Below are positions 33,681 to 44,981 of a DNA stretch of 64,000 bases, piece after piece. The notes beneath the pieces were generated by a model. That model worked only from the letters and a program-made list of their open reading frames with translations. It searched no databases and was not told where the DNA came from. The stretch is from assembly GCA_009363875.1 (NCBI GenBank), contig CM018696.1:19047475-19111474 (forward strand), written 5' to 3'. The DNA comes from Mikania micrantha (lineage: Eukaryota > Streptophyta > Magnoliopsida > Asterales > Asteraceae). Made by a program: the position numbers and the translations under genes. Each line of letters opens with the position of its first letter. Position 1 is the stretch's first letter.

Positions 33681-36404
33681 TTATTTGTTTGGTTTATTTT
33701 GTTGTGTATCTTTCATCAATTTCTGCATCACTAACAGCAGTTGTTGCTGATTTTGTTGGAGAAGATTGATTTGAGAATCCACAGGAGAAGAGTTAGCACC
33801 ATTATTAGAGCAAGAAACTGGGTTCACCGTAGAGTAAGGAGGTGGTGTTCCCAAAATGGAAGGTCTGGAGTTAGTACTCAAGGAAGAGGGTAAGATAGAG
33901 GAAGAATGAGGATGTGTCCCAACAGATTTGTTACTTGCTGTTCTTACTTTCTTCATCTTATTAGGGAGGTTCCCGTTAGATAGAGAAGTATGATCAGCTT
34001 TCAACTTATTAGCCTTTATCCTAGCTTTCTCCAAAGGTGTTTTTGTTCTGCAGTTTTCAGTAGCATGATTGTACTTAAAACATTTTAAGCAGGCTGGGGA
34101 AAGAGAGGAATAATTTGGGATGAAAGGTCTGTTTGCTTTCATTGTGGGATAAGGAGGATGAGGATGAGAAGGAGGAAACTGGATATTTATCATAGGTTCT
34201 TTTCCTTTATCAAGATTTGACTTGATATTAGAAGTGAATCCAGACTTTATTGTTTCTTCTGAACAAGGAGTAGGGCTCATATCAGGAGCAATCTCACTTT
34301 GTTCTAAAGAGTTATTGTGTTGAACTGAGTTCAACTGAGATTTTTCTATTCTTGTCAGATTTGTATTAGTGGGATATACAAACTTAGAGAAATAGTTTGG
34401 CTGATACACCAACAGAGGTGTATCTTTTATTGAAGGAATTTCATCAGGAAGAAAGGTTGGTGAAACAGGTTCAGGAGTAGTTTCTTCCTTATTATTATCA
34501 ATGGGTGTATAATCATCTGGTTGAGCAGTATGATTATACCCAATTCCAAATCTTGCCTTGCTGTGAACTTGCTTTTGTAAAAGCATCTTGAATCCTTTGC
34601 AAGATTCAACCCACTTTTCACAGCTTACTTGAGTTTGAGATAGTTCATCTTTACAAGCATAATATTTTTCTCTTTGGAGATCAAAGGATGCTTGTAAATT
34701 GATTTTCTCAGTTTTCAAGGCACATATTTCATTATCTTTTATTTTTATTAGTTTTTCCATTTCAGAATTTTTATTGTCCAGAAGTTGTTCCAAATCCTGA
34801 TTTTGCTTTTGAAACAACATATTGGCTTTCTTTATTTTTGCAAAAGCCTCTATGCAAGCATTGGAACATAATTTTTCTAAGGTGGAAGAGGATACCTGAG
34901 CATCAAAAATATCTGCTTCAGGTTGATCAGAAGAGCAAGAATCTTCACCAACAGCCATTAGAGCAAAATTTGTTGGTTCAAAAGTGATGAGGGCATGGCC
35001 AACATCTTCAGGCAAGCTGCTCCAGTCTATGTACTCTTGAGAGAAAAGAGCCTGTTGACCAGATGATGAAGATTTACCAGCATGTCTGGGAGCATTTATT
35101 TGTGAAGAAGGAGCTGTAACAACTTGAAGTGAGGAAGGAGTAAGTTGGTACATGTTTCCATTTGCAGTTTGTACATATTGCACATTGTTAGAAGAAGAAT
35201 TTTGTGCAATGTGTGCTGATTCTTGAAGATTATTGGACCTTTTGAAAGAGGAAAAGGTGGATGAGTGTGGTGTTGAAGGGGTGTGTGAAGGTATGTTTGG
35301 ATAGGTCACATAAGAAGAAGGGTTAGAGTTTGAAGCATTAGAGCATTCCCTGGCAAAGTGTCCAGTGCCATGACATCTATAACATTGGACAGTAGCCTTA
35401 TTTAGACCAATCCTGGTTTTTCCATGGATACCAGGAAATTTTCTTCCTGTCCTCTTGTAGAACTTGTTAGTTCTTATGCTCAAGAGAGCCAGTTGATGGA
35501 GAATATCCATCTCTTCCAAGTCATCACTTGGAACTTGATGAAGATCGTCCATGATAAAACAAGGATGGTCAGAGGGGAGAGAGTGGTCATCACATGAAGA
35601 GAATGAAGAGGTGATGCCAGTAGTTATGTCAATATGTTCATCATAACCCTGATCATTTATCACAGAGTTATGACTAAGGAGAGCAGTGTTTCCTTGAACA
35701 TATTCTTCAGTTGATTTTCCAGATTTTATTAGTTTTCTTTTCTGGTCAATCTCTCGCTCAAAGGTGAGTAACTTACCATGAAGTTGGGTAAGTGAGAGTT
35801 TACCAAAATCTGGTGAAGATCTCATGACTATAGAGTAAGTTTCCCATTTTTCAGGGAGAGATCTTAAAAATCGATTTAGAACTGAGACAGGAGGATACAC
35901 TTGACCAGCTAATTTTAGTTCAATTAAGAGAGAAGTGAACCTTTCAAATTGCTGAGTCAGTGACTCATTATTTAGTTGGCAGAATGTCTCATATTGTTGA
36001 GCCAATATCTCTCTAGTATTGGCTACAACATCATCAGTACCACCGAATTGCTCCTTTAGAGCATCCCATAAGTCCTTAGCAGACTCATGGTGAAGAAGAC
36101 CCGAATAGATTTCATTCGGAAGGGCCATAGCCAGCTGAGCATGTGCCTTGGCATCAAGCTCCAATTTATGAAAGTCTTCTTCAGTATAGTTTCGGGGATC
36201 CTTAGGGACATCATCTCCAGTCTCTGTGTCCAAGACCATTGGTTTATGAGGTCCGAACATAACAGACTTCCAACATCCTGTATGATTATTTGACAGGAAA
36301 TGTAACATCCGTCTCTGCCAAATATTATATTGATGCCTAACCAGAATTGGTGGCTTCGTGGTAGAACCAGTGTTATGTGGGTCTAAGGTGAATTTTTCTG
36401 CCAT
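33681..36404 (-). CDS. Element D gag, SIRE type
   Basis: The start MAEKFTLDPHNTG at 36404 is chosen because E has the same start at 51035; the frame is open further upstream. About 908 residues. The N-terminal gag core has DLWDALKEQFGG. A first CCHC knuckle is CYRCHGTGHFAREC. A predicted coiled coil follows (LEKLCSNACIEAFAKIKK, then Glu/Lys-rich heptads). A second CCHC knuckle is CLKCFKYNHATENC. A Ser/Pro/Asn-rich tail ends in Gln repeats. The large size, the two knuckles and the coiled coil match SIRE/Maximus gag. No lesion is visible, so particles could be made from this copy if it is transcribed. Confidence 0.9.
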   Translation of the reverse strand: MAEKFTLDPHNTGSTTKPPILVRHQYNIWQRRMLHFLSNNHTGCWKSVMFGPHKPMVLDTETGDDVPKDPRNYTEEDFHKLELDAKAHAQLAMALPNEIYSGLLHHESAKDLWDALKEQFGGTDDVVANTREILAQQYETFCQLNNESLTQQFERFTSLLIELKLAGQVYPPVSVLNRFLRSLPEKWETYSIVMRSSPDFGKLSLTQLHGKLLTFEREIDQKRKLIKSGKSTEEYVQGNTALLSHNSVINDQGYDEHIDITTGITSSFSSCDDHSLPSDHPCFIMDDLHQVPSDDLEEMDILHQLALLSIRTNKFYKRTGRKFPGIHGKTRIGLNKATVQCYRCHGTGHFARECSNASNSNPSSYVTYPNIPSHTPSTPHSSTFSSFKRSNNLQESAHIAQNSSSNNVQYVQTANGNMYQLTPSSLQVVTAPSSQINAPRHAGKSSSSGQQALFSQEYIDWSSLPEDVGHALITFEPTNFALMAVGEDSCSSDQPEADIFDAQVSSSTLEKLCSNACIEAFAKIKKANMLFQKQNQDLEQLLDNKNSEMEKLIKIKDNEICALKTEKINLQASFDLQREKYYACKDELSQTQVSCEKWVESCKGFKMLLQKQVHSKARFGIGYNHTAQPDDYTPIDNNKEETTPEPVSPTFLPDEIPSIKDTPLLVYQPNYFSKFVYPTNTNLTRIEKSQLNSVQHNNSLEQSEIAPDMSPTPCSEETIKSGFTSNIKSNLDKGKEPMINIQFPPSHPHPPYPTMKANRPFIPNYSSLSPACLKCFKYNHATENCRTKTPLEKARIKANKLKADHTSLSNGNLPNKMKKVRTASNKSVGTHPHSSSILPSSLSTNSRPSILGTPPPYSTVNPVSCSNNGANSSPVDSQINLLQQNQQQLLLVMQKLMKDTQQNKPNK

Positions 36405-36599
36405 TTGTTTAAACTGTTTTGAGTAAATCAATAGTGAGTACTCAAGATAGTTTGGTTGAATGATTTTTGAACACTTTAAAGTTTCAAAAATCAATCTTTA
36501 GCAGATTTTGAAAAGAAGATGATAATAGAAAACTAAACACAGATATCAAATCGAGCTTTGAATTTTAGCCTTGATGGTTAAACCAAGACTAATGAACAA

Positions 36600-36612
36600 G
36601 GCTCTGATACCA
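36600..36612 (-). other. Primer binding site of element D
   Basis: Minus-strand TGGTATCAGAGCC, two bases from the 5' LTR. Confidence 0.9.
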
Positions 36613-36614
36613 AT

Positions 36615-37502
36615 TGTAGAAAACCGGTGAGCTAAGGAGAGACTAACTTAACCAGGATCAAGAGCTTAGATAAAGCTTTTGATGTTTTGCTCCCTCTAGA
36701 GTTTTGCTCTTTTAATTATTTTAGTGTTTAGTTTTCATAAGTTAGAAGAAGAAAAGAAGAGAAAACAGTAGGGCAACACAAAGAAGATTCAGAAAAGTGT
36801 TGTTCTGAGTGTTATAATTATTCAGCAGATGTTGGGGTATAAATAGCCCCGACATTTAATGTTTCAGGACAAATACAAGAAGAAGACAAACAGATAAGAC
36901 TGATGACACTATTACAGACACTGTAGCATCAGAATAGTACAAGTGTAAAGTCAACATAGGATCTTTAAAGATCTTAGTTCAGACTTTTGTACTGATGCTA
37001 AAACATTATTCTTTCGGAAGCTCTTTATAGAAAACTATCTAATGTAGACAGTTATCCAAAAGAAGGTTACATTTATTCTTTCATCTGAAGAAACATATGT
37101 CTTCTGAAATATTGTTTTTCTTCCGAGGCAGATGTCTTTGGAAGTCTTCCGAAGTAAATGACTTTTATTTTTCGGAAGCAAGTGTTCTCTTCCGATAGTG
37201 TCTTCTGAAGTTTGTCTTCAGATAGAGTCTTCCGAAGCAACTTCTGAAGTATTGTCTTCGGAAGCATTTTTCTTTTATTTGTCTTCGGAAGCAATTGTCT
37301 TTTATTTATGTCTTCCGAAGGTTCTTCTGAAGACTCGTCTTCGGAAGCTAGTGTCTTTTATTTGTCTTCGGAAGCAATTGGCTTTTATTTGTCTTCCGAA
37401 GGTTCTTCTGAAGACTTGTCTTCGGAAGCTAGTGTCCTGCAACATTTATTACAAAGATTATTTGAAAGGTGGTTTTGCTTCGTCAGTCCTTATTTTCCAA
37501 CA
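36615..37502 (-). repeat. 5' LTR of element D
   Basis: Pairs with 27392-28299. About eleven TTC(C/G)GAA motifs lie between 37010 and 37430, usually as TCTTCGGAAGC or TCTTCCGAAG, with several TTCTGAA variants. Confidence 0.95.
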
Positions 37503-39960
37503 AACACATGTTGCAGACATGATGTCTGGCCTTGATGCAGTGAGATATATCAAAGATCCAATCATGCACCTATAGAGAGTTTGATCTACAGGTTCACCAT
37601 TTTCATCTGGAGTTATTCCAGGTGCAGTTGCCATGAGGGTAGAAATTATTTTGCAATCAGTCATTTCAAATTTATTCAGAAGATCTTTTACATATATGGA
37701 CTGATGAATGAAAGTTCCATTAAGGGTTTGTTTGAATTGGAGTCCTTAAAATGTTTTTAGTTCACTTAAAGAACTCATTTCAAACTTATAAGACATTAGT
37801 TTTGAAAATTATTCACACAAGGAAGGTTTTATTGATACAAAAATGATGTCATCAACATAGATTTGGACCAGCAAAGGTTCCTTGTCTACCCTCTTAATGA
37901 ACAAAGTCTTATCAATGGTTCGCCTAGAAAATTTATTTGAAAGAAGAAATTGAGAGAGTGTGTCATACCATGCTCTTGGTGCTTCTTTTAAACCATAAAG
38001 TGTTTTGTCTAGTCTGTACACCCAATCAGGGTGATGAACATCATCAAACCCTGGTGGTTGACAGACATAGACTTCCTCCTTTATAGTTCATACAAGAATG
38101 CACTTTTATATCCATTTGAAATACCTTTATGTTGTGGGATGTAGAAAATGCAAGAAGAGTCTTATGGCTTCAAGTCTGACTACAATGACAAATGTTTCAT
38201 CATAATCAATGCCTTCGTCTTGACAATACCCTTGCACTACCAATCTGGCTTTATTTTTTATTGCAATGCCCCTACCATCTGTTTCATTTCTAAATACAAA
38301 TCTAGTTCCTATTGTGTATTTTCCTTTGGGCAAGAGGCAGAGACTCCAAACATTATGCCTTTTGAACTGTAATAGTTCATCCTGCATAGCTTCCACCCAA
38401 TTATTATCTTTGAGTGCCTTTTGATGCTTAGATGGCTCAATTTGGGACAGGAAAGCAACATGAAGACAAAAGTTTGAAATCTTGAAGAGGCAGGAAAGCA
38501 ACATGAAGAAAAAAGTGATGATAAATCTTCAGAAGTTTGACAAGACTTTGAAGTAGGAGACATGGAAGAGGTAGGAGGATTGTAGGTAAAACTTTCAAGA
38601 TCAAACAAATCATCAGGAGTAGAAGGGAAGAAAGAGGTTGATGCAAATTCATTAAGTTTGACATCAATGGATTCCTCATCAATTAGTCTTAAGACTGAAA
38701 TCCCTGTAAGCTTTGGAAGTTTGAGAGTATCCAATAAAGTAGCCTCAGTCCACTTTTGCAGCAAACTTGGACAAGGAGTCCTTTTTTCAAAATAAAACTT
38801 GGACACCCAAAAACTTATGAAGGACCTCCTAGGCTTTCTTATTATGTATTTTCACAATATGAACTCTGTTCAAAACATAACAAGCAGTTTTTACTGCCTC
38901 AGCCCAGAAGGATAAAGGTAATCCTGAGTCTATAAGCATGGTTCTTGCAGCCTCATTAAGTGTCCTATTCTTTCTTTCCACAAATCCATTTTGAACTGGA
39001 GTTCTAGGAACGCTGTATTGTCTTAGGATTCCTTTGGAAGTGCAAAACTCATCATGAACATGATTCTTGAATTCAATACCATTATCACTTCTAATTACCT
39101 TGACAAGAAGACCAAATTGTCTTTCAAGTTGAGTGATAAGGGCTTTTATATTATCAGTAGTCTCATCTTTGCTGAAGATAAAGAAGATCCAGCAAAATCT
39201 TGAGTAATCATCCACAACAACTAAGCAGAATCTCTTTCTTGTTAAACTAACTACCTTCAAAGGACCGAATAGATCCATATGAAGTAAATTGAGATAGTTA
39301 GTTGTTTTGGATTTCTCAATAGACTTATGTGATGATTTATGTTGCTTTCCCTTTAAGCAAGATTCACATTGTCCTTTAAAAATGAAATTCTTTTGAAGGT
39401 AATCCTCTTACTAAAGAAAGGGTAGAAAACTTATGAAGGGTTTGATGATTTAGGTGGCTGAATCTTCTGTTCCATAGAGCAGTTTCAGAAGATGATGCTT
39501 TGGGTATGAGACACGTAGGAGTAGATGTTTGAGAATTAGCGGTCATGTCTACCACATAGACATTCCCATTTCTTTTAGCCTTCAGAAGAGTGTGTTGGTT
39601 AATTAAGATCTTTATTTTAGAATTTATTTCAGGAGAAAGAATTTTACAGTTGTCCTTGGTGAAAAATGAACTATAATTTTTTTTAGCTAATTGAGAGAGA
39701 CTCAAAATATTAAACTTGAGGTTTTCAAATAGGCTGACATCCTTAAAGTGTAATTTTCCACTAAGGACAAAACTAGACCCGACTATCCAACCCTTTGCAT
39801 TGTTTCTAAAAGAAAAGGATCCTCCATTCTTTGAAATGAAGTAATCTAGAATGGATCTGCATCTTTTCATATGCCTAGAGCCTCCACTGTCCACATACCA
39901 TAAGTGATTTTGGTTTGAAAAAGCTCTCTACACATAGAGGATCAAATGCAATAGGTCAGA
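37503..39960 (-). pseudogene. Element E pol: protease, integrase, RT
   Basis: Continues across element D into 27391-26811. Readable parts: protease MDSGGSRHM (39894); GAG-pre-integrase (to 39376); integrase core with DLFGP, RSDNGIEFKN and RKNRTLNEA (39278-38829); linker (38806-38309); RT N-terminal part with TRFVFRNETDGRG (38504-38127); QIYVDDIIFVS (38021-37809); and DQTLYRCMIGSL (37664 on). Frameshifts and stops separate them. It is closely related to D's pol and was useful for locating D's two deletions. Confidence 0.9.
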
Positions 39961-40356
39961 TATGAGTTAGTGATTTTTTCAAAAGAAAAATAGAAGAAAA
40001 ACATTTCGAGAATTTATTTGTTTTGCTGTGCATTATTCATCAACTTCTGCTTCATTTGAATCAGCTGTTGCAGATTTTGATGCAAGATGTTGATCTGTTG
40101 ATCCACAGAAGGTGGGTTAACAGCAGTAGGAGAGTAAGAAGCATGGTTCACATGGGGTAAGAAGGTCGTGAACCAAGGATTGATGGCTTGGGAAATGCAA
40201 CCAAGGGAGGAGGCAAGTAGAATGATGGATGGGTGTTTGGTCTTATTGTGCCGTTAGCTTTTTGTCTACTTGCCTTCATCTTTTCCCTTATTTTCTTCAA
40301 AGGAGTTTTTGTCCTGTAATTTTCAGTGGAGTGATTGTACTTGAAACAATTCAAGC
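39961..40356 (-). pseudogene. Element E gag, C-terminal part
   Basis: Contains NCFKYNHSTENY, the second CCHC knuckle, in which the last Cys has become Tyr. It is cut from the rest of gag by element F. Confidence 0.8.
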
Positions 40357-40709
40357 TGTTAGGTGAACCTAATGTTGTGTCAAGTAAAGGTTCGTCCAGT
40401 GAACCCGTGGGTTCGTCTAGCGAACCTGATGGTTCGGCTAGGTTCGTTTGAGTCTTGTATATATTGCAGGTTTGTCTGTTTTTGTAGTGTGGGTGACAAA
40501 ACCAAAGAGGGACATAACCCGTGTTAGATCTGTGTGATTGTAAAGAACTGGGTGTTCTTGTATTATGTTCTGGTAATCAGATTTCGTTTTCATTGAACAT
40601 GATGTTTATCATAATGATTATATTTCTTTGATTCATATAGATTCTATCTAGATTCCACATAGATTGAATTGTTAATAGAATTCCAGTGATCGATCAAAAG
40701 AAATCTACA
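40357..40709 (+). repeat. 5' LTR of element F
   Basis: Starts TGTTAGGTGAACC and ends AAATCTACA; 353 bp. It is 107 bp shorter than the 3' LTR, through a deletion directly after the first seven bases. GGTTCG and CGAACC motifs occur in both orientations. Confidence 0.9.
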
Positions 40710-40710
40710 G

Positions 40711-40722
40711 TGGTATCAGAGA
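40711..40722 (+). other. Primer binding site of element F
   Basis: TGGTATCAGAGA, one base after the 5' LTR; a Met-tRNA type site with a late mismatch. Confidence 0.85.
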
Positions 40723-41255
40723 TTTTGGAGGAGTTCTTTACAAGTTCTTGAAGATTATCAATCATTTTGAAGATTCTGAAATGCTGGAGTTTGATTTTCA
40801 GTTTCTGAATGTTTACTGATATTTTCATCATCATGTACTGCTATCTCGCTGGTTGAAATCAGAGATTCGTTTGTTAAAAAACAATGGATTAGAAGGTTGA
40901 AGTTTTGAAGGTTTTCCCTCCATGATTTTCAAGTTTAAACCATAGGTTCGTGATACGAACCTGGTTGATTATTGCTGTATTCTAAGGTTCGCTGAGAAAG
41001 AATCTTTTCAAGTTGAGGTTCGTGTGCTAAAATTTTGGAGAGGTTCGTTTGAAAGGTTTTGTCAAAGGTTCGTCTATTAAGGAGGTTCGTTGATCAAGGT
41101 TTGTTGCTGGTTTGTTGACTAAGGTTAGTTGGTCAAGGTTTGTTGAAGGTTCGTTGGATAAGGTTCGTGTGGTCCAGGTTTGAAAGAGGTTCGTCTGATA
41201 GTTAGGTTTGTGAGCTTATAAACAAGGAAGTGGTTTGCTGATAAAATGTTGAATT
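40723..41255 (+). other. Leader of element F with GGTTCG array
   Basis: Non-coding. About nine copies of (A/G)AGGTTCG and several GGTTTGTTG variants lie between 40943 and 41210, irregularly spaced. Confidence 0.7.
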
Positions 41256-41712
41256 ATGACGGATACGTTTGCAGCAGTTGCTAATCAAAATTCTAAGATT
41301 CAGAGCATTTTGATTAGTGAAACTGAGTCGGGGAGCACAAACAAAGTACCAAAACGAGTTGATTTGACTGATTATGAAAACTGGAAAGGTCGGTTTGAGA
41401 ATCATCTCAATGGTACTGACACAAATCTTTAGGAAAGAATCTTATCACCATATGAACGACCAAAGGGGGTTGGAACATATCTGATCAAACTCTTGATAGA
41501 TTGGATGCTGAACAACGTAAGAAATATGATTTTAAGAAGAAAGCATATTGGATGTTAAGTCAAGCTATTCCTAATCAGATTCTTCATGAATTTTATGAAC
41601 ATAAAACATCATATGGTTTATGGAATGCTTTGAAGGCAAGAGTAGAGGGAAACACCAAACTCAAGAAATTGAAAGCCACTGATTTGAAAGGTGTATCAAA
41701 GGATGCTTTATG
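41256..41712 (+). pseudogene. Element F gag, N-terminal fragment
   Basis: ATG at 41256 (MTDTFAAVANQNSKIQ). It has a stop at about 41430 and a frameshift near 41480. It then reads LDAEQRKKYDFKKKAYWML and YGLWNALKARVEGNTKLKK, a typical copia gag (UBN2-like) stretch. There is no zinc knuckle. The sequence passes directly into the aORF-like region, which implies loss of the gag C-terminus and the whole of pol. Confidence 0.75.
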
Positions 41713-44700
41713 AGGATCAAGTATTTTGGTGTCTACAATGAGTATTCAATCAAGAAGGGGAAGCTACCTCTACAATACAAGTTTCTTGCACATGTACTTC
41801 TACATTGCATTAGTATGAGGAAAGGCACTTTTGATGAGCTGAGGAATTTGATGAGATCAGCTATGGTTACTTTGATCCTGAACAAGCCGTTCAATTTTTC
41901 TGCTATGATTTTCAGATATCTATCTGACAACACACCAAGGCAAAAGACAAATTCTTGATGTATCCAAGGTTTGTACAGATGTTTATTGATGAGAAGTTTC
42001 CAGACCAGAATCTACCAAGAGCTGTGTCTGATATTCTGAAGTTGAAGCATATGACTGATTCAAGTCTGGGTCAAGTAAATATTTACCAGAAGAGTAATGA
42101 TGTGGTTCTTACAAAGGAGTTGGGGTGTCATTGTGTGAGAGTCAATTATGTAGCTCCACTTGATGATGCTTGGAGACATGATGATTCAAATTCTTAAAAT
42201 GAACAGATGGAAGACGATCAACCACCACCACCTCCTCCAGAAGATTCACAAGTTAGTCAAGCTCAAGCACAATCATCTCAATCTCATCAACAAGAACAAG
42301 AAACTCCAAATGTAACTCAAACTACATTTGTTCCTCTTCAAGTTATTTATCCTGAACAGCAGGATGTTTCTGAACAAGTTGCTGCTACTGCATCATCTCC
42401 AAATGTTGAGGCTGAGAATGTTGATGCTGAAATGGAAGAAGAATCAACTGAATCTAAGATGGAAAATGTTCAAGATGGAAATAGAATGGTAAGAAGCTTG
42501 AAGAGAAATCCCATGCAACAACAAAAAAATATGGAAGAAAGAGAAGAGAGGAATGATCCTAATTTCATTGTGGTTGAGCCAGAAACATTTCGTCCAAAGA
42601 AGAAAGAGAGAATGGCGAATGTGCCTAAGAGAAAGAAATCAAGGACTCCTAGAATTATAGTTTCTTCTCCTGTGATTACATCTTCTACACCTGCATCTGT
42701 TTCTGTTTCTACTGTACTTGTTTCTATTGTTGTATCTGTTCCAGATGTTGTTGTATGTACATCACAAGCTCCTGTGTCTACTGAAGCTTCAATGCCAAGT
42801 TTTTCTGATCATGTTCATGTAAATGTTGCACCATTCATGGCTTCTTTTGTTGATGCTACTACAGTTACTACTACATTTCAAGTAGCTTCTACTTCAAGAG
42901 TTGATGTGATGTTTGAAGGATTAGATTATCTGGATTTGAATTTTTCTTTGGATATGATTATTCGGAGTTAAGGAGAAGGATATCTATCTTGTCTCAAGAA
43001 TTTGATAAATACAAGAAGCAAAAAGAGAAAGCTGATTCTAAGAAACAATCTTCTTCAGTTCAACATGATATTGAAATGATGAAAAGTCATATCAATCAAT
43101 TACAAAAGTGGAGAGAAGAGGATCTACAAGATAAGAAGATGATGAATGATAGAATTGTATCATTGGAGATATTAGCCAAAGAACAAAATGACAAGATTGT
43201 TGATTTGGAGAAAGAGAATCAGATGTTGCACCAAAGAATAACTGAGATCCAAGATAAAGATTCTACGGTTGTTTACACTGAATCACAAGTTGCTGATAAT
43301 GAAAGAATTCATGTTATTGAAGGAGCTGATGTTGATCATGGTTATGTCAATATAGAAGATGAAGATGAGGAAGAAAAAGTTGGTTATGAGGATTCTGACT
43401 TTGATGAACATCCAGGTCTTGGTACCTTTAATGATGATGATGGAGATGATGATGGGGATATAGCTGGAATTGGCGGTTCAAGTGGATTGAACTCAATTAC
43501 TGGGGCTATAGTGATTTACAGATCATTAGGAATTTCTTTTGATATGAATCCAGTTTCTTATGATAATCCTAATAAATCAAAAGACTGTGAGAATGTGGAG
43601 ATTGAAGATCTTACTGAGTTTGAGTATCCAAAGTATTTTGTTGATAATTCTTTACCAACCTTGGCAGAATTATTCAAACAAGCTGGAGAAGGAGAGTTAC
43701 TAAGGATGATTGGTGGATTCAATCAAGTTAAAGAACTAGAAGAAGGATAGATTGAAGAAGGATATACAAAAGAAGATCTTGTTTTGTTTGGAGTGAAAGT
43801 GAATGAATTAGAAAATGAAATGCTTCTGGAGAGATGATTATGGGAGAAGCAGATAGTTCATTTGAGTTTGAGCAAGATAGATCTTTTGATAAAAATTTGT
43901 ATAATCTGCAGACTTTGAAGAAAATTTTTGATATTGAAGCTCATAAGAAATTTCAAAGTACCTCATGAGATGCATCGAAGATTAAGACACAAATGGATGT
44001 TTGGAGAGAAAATCAAGAAGAGCACAAGTATATTATTGATCATTTGATGATTTTTAGACAGATGGTTGAGAGATATGAAGAATCTATTAAAGATAATCAT
44101 TCAAGACAATTTTCAAGATTCAAGATTGGATCTAAATCCAAAATGCATGGAAGGATTCTGAGTTAAGGATATTTTCACAACATTCCTGGAGTTTTAAAGA
44201 ATAGAGGGTGTTATGTGGTGAAGAGAACGGATGGATGTCAGTATTTTGGAAAAACATATGATCTTATGTTTTTACCATCATTTGAATACATGCAGTTATT
44301 AAGATTAAGGATGATCAAGCCAATTCAGATTGAGCATAATGAAAGCTTTGAAACTCTGTTGAAAAAGGAAGCAAATAAATGATGGAATTGGTTGGTTCCT
44401 CAATTTTCAGTGTTGAAGCATAATTCCTATGTCTATCCTAAGCCAAAAGTTTATTCAAGACCAAGATTGAGGAAGATAGAACAAAATTAGAATTCTTATT
44501 TCAAGTTTGGTTCTATGATGAAAGATATTCTGAAGCTATCATTTTGTTGAAAGAAGATGACAAATGGAGAGTAATCAGACTACTTGATCCTGTTTGGTTG
44601 GTGAATTGCTCAAAAAAAGATACTGTTACTCTCAATGAAGCTGATATATTTGCTAAGGAAGGTTATCATGATGTGGGGGGTGAGTTATAAAGATATGGCA

Positions 44701-44937
44701 TTGCAATTTCAAACTATTTCAAGGATGTGCTATACTTTAGGAATTCATTTTGGATGTGACTGGGAAGATGTGAATTACTTGTATGTTGAGTTGATGGCGT
44801 TGCATAAAGAAATTGATGAAAGAGACGCAAAGATTGAAGCTGAACGATTATCAAAGATTCCAAAGTCTGTGATCATACGTGCTGAAGATAATATTTGTAA
44901 AGATCAATCATCAAGTAGGACTCAGATTGTAGGTTGA
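41713..44937 (+). pseudogene. Element F accessory ORF, related to that of E
   Basis: Open stretches at 41710-41958, 41955-42197, 42207-42971, 42989-43750 and 44635-44937 belong to one ancestral frame broken by stops and small shifts. Motifs shared with E's aORF in the same order: YKFLAHVLLHCIS (E: YKFLNHTILQCLS), NFSAMIFRYL (E: NLSQIIFDHF), MYPRFVQMF (E: LYPRFLMVC), and near the end VWFYD (E: RWFYD). Between them lie a Pro/Gln/Ser-rich linker, a Lys/Glu coiled coil (43000-43260: LEILAKEQNDKIVDLEKENQM) and an acidic Asp/Glu tract (43350-43460). The N-terminal 110 residues of E's aORF have no counterpart. Function unknown. Confidence 0.75.
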
Positions 44938-44969
44938 ATATCATAATTTTGAATATTTTGAAGCAACTA

Positions 44970-44981
44970 TTAGGGGGAGTT
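44970..44981 (+). other. Polypurine tract of element F
   Basis: TTAGGGGGAGTT next to the 3' LTR. Confidence 0.85.

Larger units (their letters stand above)
27392..37502 (-). mobile_element. Element D: SIRE-type Ty1/copia retrotransposon, nearly intact
   Basis: Complete, 10,111 bp, with the target duplication AACAC at 27387-27391 and 37503-37507. It is inserted in the RT gene of the related element E. Gag is open and pol is interrupted only by two small deletions; the aORF is decayed. Its LTRs (908 and 888 bp) differ by about nine substitutions and one 20-bp repeat unit by eye, so the insertion is fairly recent, later than E and earlier than T. Confidence 0.95.

Noticed and set aside
37198..37575. 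Plus-strand frames with repeated SSEA-type residues in D's LTRs
   Set aside because: They are translations of the TTC(C/G)GAA array and appear only because the units approximate multiples of three.
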